41,217 nt of DNA, from assembly GCA_020832375.1 (NCBI GenBank), contig JAFIEW010000025.1:1-41217 (forward strand), read 5' to 3'. The position numbers were made by a program, and so were the translations under genes. The notes under the pieces were generated by a model. It had not been told where the DNA came from. It made no database searches and saw only the letters and a list, made by a program, of their open reading frames with translations. Positions 34,005 to 41,217 of the stretch are shown here, piece after piece (within the stretch, counting starts at the first letter, position 1; each line of letters starts with the position of its first letter). The DNA comes from Cyclobacteriaceae bacterium (lineage in GTDB: Bacteria > Bacteroidota > Bacteroidia > Cytophagales > Cyclobacteriaceae).

Positions 34005-34999
34005 TGACCAAGCGGAAAATATCAGATATTTTTCAATCCTTCCAACGATGCAAAGTCCTTGTCATTGGGGATGTAATGCTGGATAGCTATGTTTTCGGCA
34101 AAGCCGATAGAATTTCACCAGAAGCACCTGTACCAGTGGTATCGGTAAGGGAAAGGGAAAAGAGAGTTGGGGGCGCTGCGAATGTAGTCCTCAACCTCAC
34201 GGCCTTAGGTGCAGAAAGCAAACTACTTTCTGTTGTGGGTGATGATGAGCCAGGTAGGGAGTTTATTGAAACCCTAATCAAGCATCGAATAGAAAGAGAT
34301 GGCGTTATCCAAAGTCGTTATCGCCGGACAACGGTAAAGGAAAGAATCTTCTCTGGCAGTACAAACATGCTACGAGTAGACTCAGAAGATGTAATGCCAC
34401 TCAATGACTTGGAGGAGAAAAGTATTCTGACCTTGTTTGAGAATCAGATCAAATGGGCAGACATTGTTTTAATACAAGATTTTGACAAGGGCTGTATAAC
34501 CCCCACTCTAATTGAAAAGATAAAGAATCTGTGTAAGAAACACAAAATACTTCTTGCAGTAGATCCTAAGAAGCGCAATTTCAAAAGTTATGAAGGGGTA
34601 GATTTATTCAAGCCTAATAAGCAAGAGTTGATTGATGGAATGCATATTAATGTGATTTACGACAATATGGAAACCATCATGCAAGCGGCTCGCAGACTTC
34701 AGGAAGAAATGAAGATTGGCCGCTTATTGGTAACCTTATCTGAACGAGGAATGCTGGGTATTAGCAAAGAAGATGAATTTTCAGTGCCCGCTCATGTCAG
34801 AAGTATTGCTGATGTATCAGGAGCGAGTGATGCAGTAATCAGCGTTGCACTTTTAGCTACTGCTACTAAATTGAGTCTAAAGGAAACTCTTTACCTATCT
34901 AATGTGGCAGGAGGATTAATCTGTGAGCATCCTGGAGTAGTAACTCTAAATAAAGCTGTGCTCATGCATGAGGCAGCACGCCTTCCTATTTTTCAATGA
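34004..34999 (+). CDS. rfaE1: D-glycero-beta-D-manno-heptose-7-phosphate kinase-like sugar kinase (RfaE1)
   Basis: The 331-residue ribokinase-fold protein matches the kinase half of HldE/RfaE: VLVIGDVMLDSYVFGKADRISPEAPVPVV, GGAANVVLNLTALG, and DPKKRNFKSYEGVDLFKPN. There is no fused nucleotidyltransferase domain. The catalytic loop reads SGASDAVISV instead of the usual GAGDT, yet the catalytic Asp276 is kept. Such kinases phosphorylate heptose 7-phosphate on the way to ADP-heptose for lipopolysaccharide. Its start overlaps the aminotransferase stop by one base and its stop overlaps the trkH start (ATGA), so translation is coupled across all three genes. Confidence 0.85.
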   Translation: MTKRKISDIFQSFQRCKVLVIGDVMLDSYVFGKADRISPEAPVPVVSVREREKRVGGAANVVLNLTALGAESKLLSVVGDDEPGREFIETLIKHRIERDGVIQSRYRRTTVKERIFSGSTNMLRVDSEDVMPLNDLEEKSILTLFENQIKWADIVLIQDFDKGCITPTLIEKIKNLCKKHKILLAVDPKKRNFKSYEGVDLFKPNKQELIDGMHINVIYDNMETIMQAARRLQEEMKIGRLLVTLSERGMLGISKEDEFSVPAHVRSIADVSGASDAVISVALLATATKLSLKETLYLSNVAGGLICEHPGVVTLNKAVLMHEAARLPIFQ

Positions 35000-36825
35000 T
35001 GAGAAAAGAATATCAAAATTTAAAGAATAAAATCTCTAGCTTTTTAAACGAGCATCTTTACGAGAGCAAAGAAAAGGCACAAACCTACCTTAGAACCACA
35101 CAATTCATTGCTGCCATTCTAGGACTGATCATCATTTTATATTGTTATGGATTTGAGCTTTCTGATGATCTCCGTGATATCACATTTAAAAGTTTAGACT
35201 ATATCTTTGCGGTATTTTTCTTTTGTTTTGTTATTCGATGGCTTTACTCCTTTGAAAGAATTGAATTCATTAAGACCCATAAAACTGAAGCCATTATTAT
35301 GCTGGTGGTTTTTATTAATGGTTTTTCAAGTATCTTTTTTGCAAACAATACGCTTCAAAACCTATTCCGAGACTTAGGCTTCCCCGATTATCTTGAGCTC
35401 TACCGATTGTTTGTTTCGATCTTTATGGCTCTATTGCTACTTTTTGAGTTTATAAGATTGGGTTCTTTAATCACACGGCTAAAAGTTAAACCTTCGGTTT
35501 CTCTTACCTTGGGCTTCTTAATTTTAATATTAGCTGGCACAGGACTATTGATGCTACCTGCAATGACCACAGAAGAGGGTGGAATGTATTGGCTTGATGC
35601 TTTATTCACAGCAACGAGTGCAAGCTGCATTACAGGTTTAATAGTAGTTGATACAGGGACATTCTTTACCACAAAAGGCCAAGTGGTTATCATGATTCTT
35701 ATTCAACTGGGGGGAATAGGGATTGTAGCCTTCGCTGGTTTTTTCTCTAATTTTCTTAGAAGTGGCATCGGTATTCAACAACAACTGTTAATGAAAGATA
35801 CTTTAGGCACAGATAGCTTACAAGACTCCTATCAGCTTCTAAGACAAGTATTTATTATTACCTTTTCGCTTGAGGCTATTATTGGTGTACTCATCTTTTT
35901 TTCATGGCCAGAGGAGGTGATGTTCAATGATTTACAGCAGAAGCTATTCTTCACCCTCTTTCATACCATTAGTGCATTTTGCAATGCTGGCTTTACCTTT
36001 TATGGTGATTCTTTAGCCACAGGCATACTTAAAGAAGCATACTTACTTCATATTGTGATCGGTATCGCCATCTTTCTAGGTGCCATGGGTTTCGCCACCA
36101 TAACGGAGGTATTTAGCATTGAAAAGCTTAGAGACCGAATGAAAAACCCTTGGAAAGATTGGAAAATCAGTACTAAGATTGCTGTATACACCCACTCACT
36201 TCTACTTATCGTGGGAGCAATTTTTATTTTTCTGATTGAATATAAGAATGGACTGAATGGCTTTAATACCATGGAAAAAATTATCGCTTCCTTTTTTCAG
36301 TCTGTCAATAGAACTTCGGGCTTCAATAGTGTTGACATATCACTTTTTGGAAATAGTACTCTTATTGTGATCATTATACTAATGTTTATTGGTGGTAATA
36401 GTGGTAGTTTTAGTGGCGGAATAAAGACTTCCACTTTTTACTTGATAACTGTTTCAGTATTTGAATCAATAAGAGGAAGAAAAAAAATTACAATTGGAAA
36501 TAGATATATACCAAAAGAACTGGTCTTTAAAGCCTTATCAATTTTCTTTTTTGCTAGTTCAGCCAATCTATTAGGTATCTTTATCCTTAATCTTACCGAC
36601 CCTAATTTAGACTTTGTAGGTCTTCTTTTTGAACAAGTTTCAGCTTTTGCTACTGTTGGCTACAGCTTGGGTATCACTGACCAATTAAGCGAATTGGGTA
36701 AATCATGGATCATTCTATCGATGTTTATTGGTAGAGTTGGGACCCTAACTTTTGCATTAGCGCTAGCAACCCGTGAATCTACCGAAAACTTTAAATATCC
36801 AAAAGCAAATTTGATGATAGGATAA
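34996..36825 (+). CDS. trkH: TrkH-family potassium uptake membrane subunit with N-terminal four-helix extension
   Basis: The 609-residue protein carries the four pore loops of the TrkH/KtrB superfamily, each with its filter glycine: SCITGLIVVDT (G214), FCNAGFTF (G332), NRTSGFNS (G442) and FATVGYSL (G555). These line a K+ pathway in the inner membrane. The C-terminal 450 residues match the normal size. The first 165 residues add about four helices (36-51, 68-84, 97-114, 137-153) that canonical TrkH lacks and that resemble a voltage-sensor-like unit. The cytosolic TrkA partner is not in the window. It begins within the rfaE1 stop (ATGA overlap). Confidence 0.9.
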   Translation: MMRKEYQNLKNKISSFLNEHLYESKEKAQTYLRTTQFIAAILGLIIILYCYGFELSDDLRDITFKSLDYIFAVFFFCFVIRWLYSFERIEFIKTHKTEAIIMLVVFINGFSSIFFANNTLQNLFRDLGFPDYLELYRLFVSIFMALLLLFEFIRLGSLITRLKVKPSVSLTLGFLILILAGTGLLMLPAMTTEEGGMYWLDALFTATSASCITGLIVVDTGTFFTTKGQVVIMILIQLGGIGIVAFAGFFSNFLRSGIGIQQQLLMKDTLGTDSLQDSYQLLRQVFIITFSLEAIIGVLIFFSWPEEVMFNDLQQKLFFTLFHTISAFCNAGFTFYGDSLATGILKEAYLLHIVIGIAIFLGAMGFATITEVFSIEKLRDRMKNPWKDWKISTKIAVYTHSLLLIVGAIFIFLIEYKNGLNGFNTMEKIIASFFQSVNRTSGFNSVDISLFGNSTLIVIIILMFIGGNSGSFSGGIKTSTFYLITVSVFESIRGRKKITIGNRYIPKELVFKALSIFFFASSANLLGIFILNLTDPNLDFVGLLFEQVSAFATVGYSLGITDQLSELGKSWIILSMFIGRVGTLTFALALATRESTENFKYPKANLMIG

Positions 36826-36954
36826 TTTTCATTTAGCATCCTGATAAAACTTCGACGATCTAATGTGTTTAACCAAACTAATGAGGCACTCGCCAAATAT
36901 TTGATTAAGACAGCAAGAAAAAATAGCTTTCAATTTAAAAGTTTCTCTTACACC

Positions 36955-36970
36955 CTCATCCCGCGCAAAA
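36955..36970 (-). repeat. Dispersed intergenic motif, copy 4 (one mismatch)
   Basis: On the minus strand this reads TTTTGCGCGGGATGAG. It starts two bases past the stop codon of the Nramp-like gene and on that gene's strand, so it would form the first part of its 3' untranslated region. Confidence 0.75.
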
Positions 36971-36972
36971 AA

Positions 36973-38223
36973 TCACAAAAAGCGAACGTACAGAAAGAAT
37001 GCCGTAAAGCTTGTAAGAAACACGATACCTGCCCAAGCTAAGTACTTTAAAAGCGGTGGAGGGATGGCTTCTTTTGGCATTTCTTTACCGAAAACTAATC
37101 GGTAGTTAAGCCAAGCAAATACAGGTGCGATAACAAAAGAAAGTGCCGTTGCAAAATCAACTAGGCGAGAGAGACTATTTCCTAGGTAAGCTATAACAAA
37201 GTAGGCTCCAATACCAATAAAAAGCATCGCCACAGTATATTTTATCCCTGCGGGGAAAGATTTTTTTTGACTGTAAATTAAGTCAACGGTTTCTGAAAAA
37301 GCACGTCCGTAACCATCAATTACCGTGAGGGTAGTACTAAACATAGCACTCAAGGCAGCAATACCAATAATGGGATAAATCCAATCGCCTAAGGTTATAG
37401 TAAATAGACTCAATAGTTCACCTGCGAAGGCTACAGCACCGTCGGGCATCGTTTTTCCAGAACCATAAATTAATAGCGCACCTAAGATTAAAAAGCAAAA
37501 AGATAGAAAAACAGAAAGACCATAGCCTACATTAAAGTCAAAAAGCGTTTCTTTCAGTGGGATCTTTCGCTTTTGAGCCTTCATTTGCTCTACCGTCCAT
37601 AGGCTATTCCAAGTAGAAAGATCGACCGCAGTTGGCATCCATCCCATCAGACCAATTAAAAATACAATACCCTCTGCCTTAAATACCGAAGCTGAGCTAC
37701 TACTTGTACTTATTTGGCTATTGAAATTTAACAACGCAACCACTACCGTGATCACCGTAGAAATCAACAAAAGAAAAGCGATAACCTTTAGGGTATTATT
37801 CAACCATTGATACCTACCTACTAGTAAAACAGCTAAACAAAAGACTAGTATCAAGGCTGATAGGAGAACGGGACTCTTTTCCCAACCGATTAATTCCCCC
37901 AAAATACCTGCAGTGACAAAAGTGACTGCACCCGTAACCGCAAACATGGTCACAAGGGTAAGTAACATATAAACAACTAAAATTTTAATACCACGCATGC
38001 GATACCCCTTGAGTAAAGACGCGCCAGTGGCATTAGCATATCGACTACCAAATTCGAAAAATGGATACTTAAATAGATTAGCAAGTATTACTGCCCACAC
38101 CAAAGCGAAACCATAATCGGCTCCTGCACGAGTAGACTGCACCAAATGACTCACGCCTATAGCGGCACCGGCAAACAAAATACCAGGACCTAGCTGTGAC
38201 CAAACACGACTAAATCGACTCAT
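36973..38223 (-). CDS. Nramp-fold transporter lacking the canonical metal motif
   Basis: The protein of about 416 residues has some 11 hydrophobic helices. Its first helix aligns end to end with Nramp helix 1 (GPGILFAGAAIGVSHLVQST, then RAGADYGF), but the DPGN metal-binding motif is replaced by GVSH. Helix 6 reads GWMPTAVDLSTW, keeping the MP pair but not the His-Asn of MPHN. It is thus an Nramp relative whose ion is uncertain. Similar proteins in Bacteroidota are commonly labelled divalent metal transporters. I use the Met at 38223. An ATG 39 bases earlier (38262) would add MFKIWTISLNKNF, which does not look like part of the family. Confidence 0.82.
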   Translation of the reverse strand: MSRFSRVWSQLGPGILFAGAAIGVSHLVQSTRAGADYGFALVWAVILANLFKYPFFEFGSRYANATGASLLKGYRMRGIKILVVYMLLTLVTMFAVTGAVTFVTAGILGELIGWEKSPVLLSALILVFCLAVLLVGRYQWLNNTLKVIAFLLLISTVITVVVALLNFNSQISTSSSSASVFKAEGIVFLIGLMGWMPTAVDLSTWNSLWTVEQMKAQKRKIPLKETLFDFNVGYGLSVFLSFCFLILGALLIYGSGKTMPDGAVAFAGELLSLFTITLGDWIYPIIGIAALSAMFSTTLTVIDGYGRAFSETVDLIYSQKKSFPAGIKYTVAMLFIGIGAYFVIAYLGNSLSRLVDFATALSFVIAPVFAWLNYRLVFGKEMPKEAIPPPLLKYLAWAGIVFLTSFTAFFLYVRFL

Positions 38224-38552
38224 AAAATTTTTATTTAGGCTTATTGTCCATATTTTAAACATTAAAAAAAATTACAACGTTATCATATGGAATTAGGAAT
38301 TCACTATCAATTGGTTAAACTTGCTTTTGTTGATGATTGTAGTTTCTGAATTTAAAACAACAATCTACAGAAAGTTGGCGTGCTTGACAATGATCTTTTG
38401 AGCAAAAATAAACTTATCAAAATGCCGATTGCTTGACAGCTACACTATAAAGTAAAGGTCAACACTAAAAAAAGTGGTTGAAACCAAGTTTTAGCTTACA
38501 AACGAAATTCCTTTTTACACGATAAACAATACACACTACTAATCAGTGAAAT
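38224..38552. other. Intergenic region between divergent Nramp-like and htrA genes
   Basis: This 329-base gap has no convincing gene. TGCTTGACA occurs twice in direct orientation (38381-38389 and 38430-38438). A minus-strand TATTTTTG (38403-38410) could be a -7 box for the Nramp-like gene, but its -33 region is poor. Confidence 0.5.
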
Positions 38553-40043
38553 ATGAACAAAAGGCTTTTTTTTCTTGGTATACTTGTAGCCTCTTTAGTG
38601 GGCGGACTAAGTTCCATTTTACTCATGAATCTTTTTGGCTTCACTAAAAGCAATAGCAAGGAAAGTATTTCGGAAAAGCAATTTAAAGGGAGCAGTGCCT
38701 ATGATATGTCTTCCTACAGAGATGACTCTACTTTTATAGTACCCGAAGGACTTAACTTCATAACAGCAGCAGAGCGAGTGACGCCGGGTGTAGTCCATAT
38801 AAAGACTACTGTCAATGTGCGAAGAAGGGGAGCAAGAAGCCCTATAGACCAATTTTTCGAAGAATTTCACGGAGGCAGAGAAAGAAGCCCTGGTCAGGCA
38901 CGAAGCTCAGGATCGGGTGTTATTATTTCGGAAGATGGCTATGTATGTACCAACTTTCATGTAATCGAAAACGCCTCAAAGATAGAGCTTACCCTAGATG
39001 ATAACAGAACTTACGAGGCGCAAGTCATCGGGACAGATCCTACTACTGATCTTGCATTGCTGAAAATAGTCACCGACCGAAATGAAACATTTCCATTTGT
39101 GAGATTCGGCAATAGCGAAGAGGTAAAAATTGGCGAGTGGGTATTGGCGGTAGGAAACCCTTTCAACTTAACTTCCACAGTCACTGCAGGCATTGTATCA
39201 GCGAAAGGGAGAAATATCAATATACTTCGAACACAAGACAATATGCAAATAGAGGCCTTCATCCAAACAGACGCAGCTGTCAATCCTGGCAATAGTGGTG
39301 GCGCCTTAGTGAATTTGAGAGGTGACCTTGTTGGTATCAATACCGCCATTGCCACCCCATCAGGTTCATTTGCAGGCTATTCTTTTGCAGTGCCAGTGAG
39401 CCTTGTCAATAAAGTGATGGACGATCTACTAGAATTTGGCGTTGTGCAGCGTGCGCTTCTAGGTGTGAGAATCATCTCTGTAAATAGCGAAATTGCTCGA
39501 GAATTTGGTCTCAATACCAATGTAGGAATTTATGTTAGTGACGTTGGTGAAAATAGTGCCGCTAAAGATGCTGACCTTAGAGAAGGAGATGTAATCATTG
39601 GAATTAATGATAGAAGAGTGGTTGATGTTGCACAATTACAAGAAATGATCGCAACAAAGCGCCCAGGCGATAAAGTAAAGGTGGCCTATCTTCGTAATGG
39701 TAAGGAAGACAAAGTCTACGTTACCCTCAAAAATGCTGATGGAGAAATCGATGTCATCGTAAAAGCTGCAAGTATCGTCATAGAAGGCTCTACTTTTGGG
39801 AATCCTAAATCAGACCTATTGGCAGACTTAGAGATTAAGGGTGGCGCACAGCTCAAGGAAAAAGGAAGCGGTAAATGGGAGGAATTCGACGTTAGAGAAG
39901 GCTTCATCATCACACATATTGACAAGCAAAAGATCAATGAAATAAAAGACTTGAAAGAAGTCCTAGAAGAAAAGAAAGGCGGAATCCTTATTGAAGGTAT
40001 TTACCCAAATGGTAAAAAGGCCTACTATGCTACAGGCTGGTAG
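38553..40043 (+). CDS. htrA: HtrA/Deg family serine endoprotease
   Basis: The 496-residue protein has an N-terminal hydrophobic segment (about 5-28) that serves as signal peptide or membrane anchor. A trypsin-like domain follows with the catalytic triad H136 (CTNFHVIENA), D166 (TTDLALLKI) and S248 (NPGNSGGAL). A PDZ domain lies at about 300-392, and a second PDZ-like region at about 425-496 contains the EGFIITHIDKQKINEIKDL segment. Such proteases degrade or refold misfolded envelope proteins in the periplasm. All active-site residues are intact. A motif copy lies 16 bases past its stop. Confidence 0.94.
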   Translation: MNKRLFFLGILVASLVGGLSSILLMNLFGFTKSNSKESISEKQFKGSSAYDMSSYRDDSTFIVPEGLNFITAAERVTPGVVHIKTTVNVRRRGARSPIDQFFEEFHGGRERSPGQARSSGSGVIISEDGYVCTNFHVIENASKIELTLDDNRTYEAQVIGTDPTTDLALLKIVTDRNETFPFVRFGNSEEVKIGEWVLAVGNPFNLTSTVTAGIVSAKGRNINILRTQDNMQIEAFIQTDAAVNPGNSGGALVNLRGDLVGINTAIATPSGSFAGYSFAVPVSLVNKVMDDLLEFGVVQRALLGVRIISVNSEIAREFGLNTNVGIYVSDVGENSAAKDADLREGDVIIGINDRRVVDVAQLQEMIATKRPGDKVKVAYLRNGKEDKVYVTLKNADGEIDVIVKAASIVIEGSTFGNPKSDLLADLEIKGGAQLKEKGSGKWEEFDVREGFIITHIDKQKINEIKDLKEVLEEKKGGILIEGIYPNGKKAYYATGW

Positions 40044-40059
40044 TCCTATTCAGTTTTTC

Positions 40060-40075
40060 TTTTGCGTGGAATGAG
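40060..40075 (+). repeat. Dispersed intergenic motif, copy 5 (one mismatch)
   Basis: This reads TTTTGCGTGGAATGAG and is followed by AATAC. It begins 16 bases past the htrA stop, on the htrA strand, after a pyrimidine-rich tract. Confidence 0.72.
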
Positions 40076-40102
40076 AATACTTTTGGGGTTGACTGGTAGC
40101 AT

Positions 40103-40131
40103 ACTGACTGCACGACTATTCACTAGTCAGT
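40103..40131. repeat. Inverted repeat in the htrA-DUF4293 gap
   Basis: ACTGACT (40103-40109) and AGTCAGT (40125-40131) are perfect 7-base arms around 15 bases. They lie between the motif copy and the terminator. The role is unknown. Confidence 0.35.
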
Positions 40132-40229
40132 AGGATAGATGAACGTGAAAAAACGTAGAAGCTGACCGAAGTCTATAAGAATTCCGCTAAGAAAGATTAT
40201 TATGGAATTGCTTAGAACAAGGAATAAAC

Positions 40230-40271
40230 AAAAAGAGGATAGCTGCTAATGAATTGGGCTATCCTCTTTTT
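40230..40271. terminator. Bidirectional terminator between htrA and the DUF4293 gene
   Basis: AAAAAGAGGATAGC and GCTATCCTCTTTTT are perfect 14-base arms with A- and T-runs at the ends, so it can stop transcription on both strands. The convergent genes on either side probably share it. Confidence 0.88.
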
Positions 40272-40303
40272 ATATCATGCGACCATGAATCTCAATTAAT
40301 CAT

Positions 40304-40801
40304 TTACCTAATCCGATCAACCGACCTTACCAAATCTTCATCCTTTTTGATAAATCGATTGGCAAGTCGATTAAAAAGTATGGCAATAAAAGGTAGAAAG
40401 AAACCAATCTTAAAGCTTCCTCCTTCCCCATTTTCCAGCATCGGTTCAGCCATATAGATGGTAATCAGCACAACGCCTAAAATATATAAAGCCAATAATC
40501 CAGAGTTAACAATTCCCAATTTAATTTGAGCGATTCGATTTTTATATTGAAAAATGGAAAATACTGCTAATCCAGCCATCAGTGCAGCTACTGCGGCTAA
40601 ATAGAAAGTCATTTTCTCTTCAATTACGGTAGGCCGTGCCTTATCACTAATATCTAGTTTTGCCAGATAAGAAGAGTTAAGTGTTACTACGAGCTCTTGC
40701 TCTTCATCTACTTTTTCCCAAAAAGCAAAACTTGGATGAAGCATTAATGCACAGCATACTGCAGTTATTATCAAAAAGAGCGTTTGAATTCTTTGTATCA
40801 T
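40304..40801 (-). CDS. DUF4293 family membrane protein
   Basis: The 165-residue protein begins with MIQRIQTLFLIITAVCC, the characteristic N-terminus of the DUF4293 family seen in Bacteroidota. It has four hydrophobic helices: about 5-22, 66-84, 94-115 and 130-145. The loop after helix 1 (about 28-62) is polar. The C-terminus is basic and charged (ANRFIKKDEDLVRSVDRIR). The function of this family is unknown. The gene is convergent with htrA, and the two share a bidirectional terminator. Confidence 0.9.
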   Translation of the reverse strand: MIQRIQTLFLIITAVCCALMLHPSFAFWEKVDEEQELVVTLNSSYLAKLDISDKARPTVIEEKMTFYLAAVAALMAGLAVFSIFQYKNRIAQIKLGIVNSGLLALYILGVVLITIYMAEPMLENGEGGSFKIGFFLPFIAILFNRLANRFIKKDEDLVRSVDRIR

Positions 40802-41217
40802 TTTCTTGTAGAATTAAAATTTACTGCAAATAAACGCAGTATCCGATAAAAACAGAAATAAAAGTTATGTTTCAATAGCTGATCAAACCAATGACAGCAA
40901 TTTAGAAGTATGTTACATGGAGCTATTCTAATTAATTTGATAGCACATAAGTGAAAATGTATTTCTACAGGGTCACTATTACCATTATACAAATCCATCC
41001 TTTTGTCAAGCTATATGGTGTATTTTAGGCTTGCTCATCAACTACAATTAAGTTGTAGTTGCCATATTGCTGATGAAAATCAATCTATAATTATGAGCTT
41101 AAAGCAAGCTCTTTGAAAAATAAAATATGCATATCTGCTTGTTTGCATATTAAATTTCAAAGGAAGTACTAAGTTTTAAAAGCGCTGAAGGCGCTATATA
41201 TCAAAGCACAGGGCGAA
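40802..41217. other. Non-coding right end of the window
   Basis: These 416 bases upstream of the DUF4293 gene hold no convincing gene. Perfect 9-base inverted arms CAACTACAA (41039-41047) and TTGTAGTTG (41053-41061) flank five bases with no T-run. TGCATAT occurs twice near 41130-41150. The window ends before the next gene can be seen. Confidence 0.5.

Noticed and set aside
38224-38262. Upstream ATG for the Nramp-like gene
   Set aside because: It would add 13 residues ahead of a typical family N-terminus. It cannot be excluded from sequence alone, but the ATG at 38223 fits better.
40798-40998. A 66-codon minus-strand open frame overlapping the DUF4293 start by ATGA
   Set aside because: The overlap looks operon-like, but the peptide is rich in Cys, Phe, His and Asn with no family features, and the sequence reads like non-coding DNA.

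Overview
This looks like an ordinary chromosomal stretch from a member of the Bacteroidota, most likely a Cytophagales-type bacterium. The basis is the gene content: a BshC bacillithiol enzyme, a DUF4293 membrane protein, a two-subunit methylmalonyl-CoA mutase, a pyruvate dehydrogenase E2 with two lipoyl domains, and an LpoB-like lipoprotein. Purine-rich Shine-Dalgarno sequences are mostly absent, and several candidate promoters have the Bacteroidota -7 form TAnnTTTG. The DNA is A+T-rich by eye. I see no tRNA, rRNA, CRISPR array, transposase, integrase or phage gene. The window begins in the last codons of an unidentified gene and ends in non-coding DNA.

Layout. Positions 1-5000 hold acpH, a small membrane protein, an RlmL-type RNA methyltransferase, an LpoB-like lipoprotein and pepP. 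Positions 5200-10300 hold nnrD (NAD(P)HX repair), convergent with a rimO-bshC-fau operon (ribosomal protein S12 methylthiolation, bacillithiol synthesis, folate salvage). Positions 10500-14430 hold a soluble PAS histidine kinase and clpB. Positions 14900-17450 hold a TerC/Alx membrane protein, a hot-dog thioesterase and rlmN. Positions 17890-21990 hold mutA-mutB. Positions 22400-26730 hold an unknown acidic-tailed protein, a DoxX-like protein, a TetR regulator with a YheT-type hydrolase, and lhgO. Positions 26950-32350 hold pdhC, hslV, an HMG-CoA-lyase-like gene, a secreted TPR protein and pyrF. Positions 32800-36830 hold a tightly coupled aminotransferase-rfaE1-trkH operon. The right end holds an Nramp-fold transporter, an HtrA protease and a DUF4293 protein.

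Functionally the set is housekeeping plus stress and redox maintenance: proteolysis and disaggregation (ClpB, HslV, HtrA, PepP), metabolite repair and thiols (NnrD, LhgO, BshC, Fau), RNA and ribosome modification (RlmL-like, RlmN, RimO), acyl-CoA and central carbon metabolism (MutAB, PdhC, HMG-CoA lyase), and ion transport (TrkH, Nramp-like, TerC).

I found no gene cluster that looks like an undescribed system. The best unexplained signal is a short intergenic motif, TTTTGCGTGGGATGAG. It occurs five times (two exact, three with one mismatch), always outside genes and in both orientations. Next are an Nramp-like transporter without the DPGN metal motif, a TrkH with an extra four-helix N-terminal domain, and a four-half-site dyad between clpB and terC. 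Four starts were settled by inspection: mutA and lhgO begin at ATG rather than an upstream TTG, DoxX begins at an internal ATG, and rimO and the HMG-CoA-lyase-like gene use TTG and GTG respectively.
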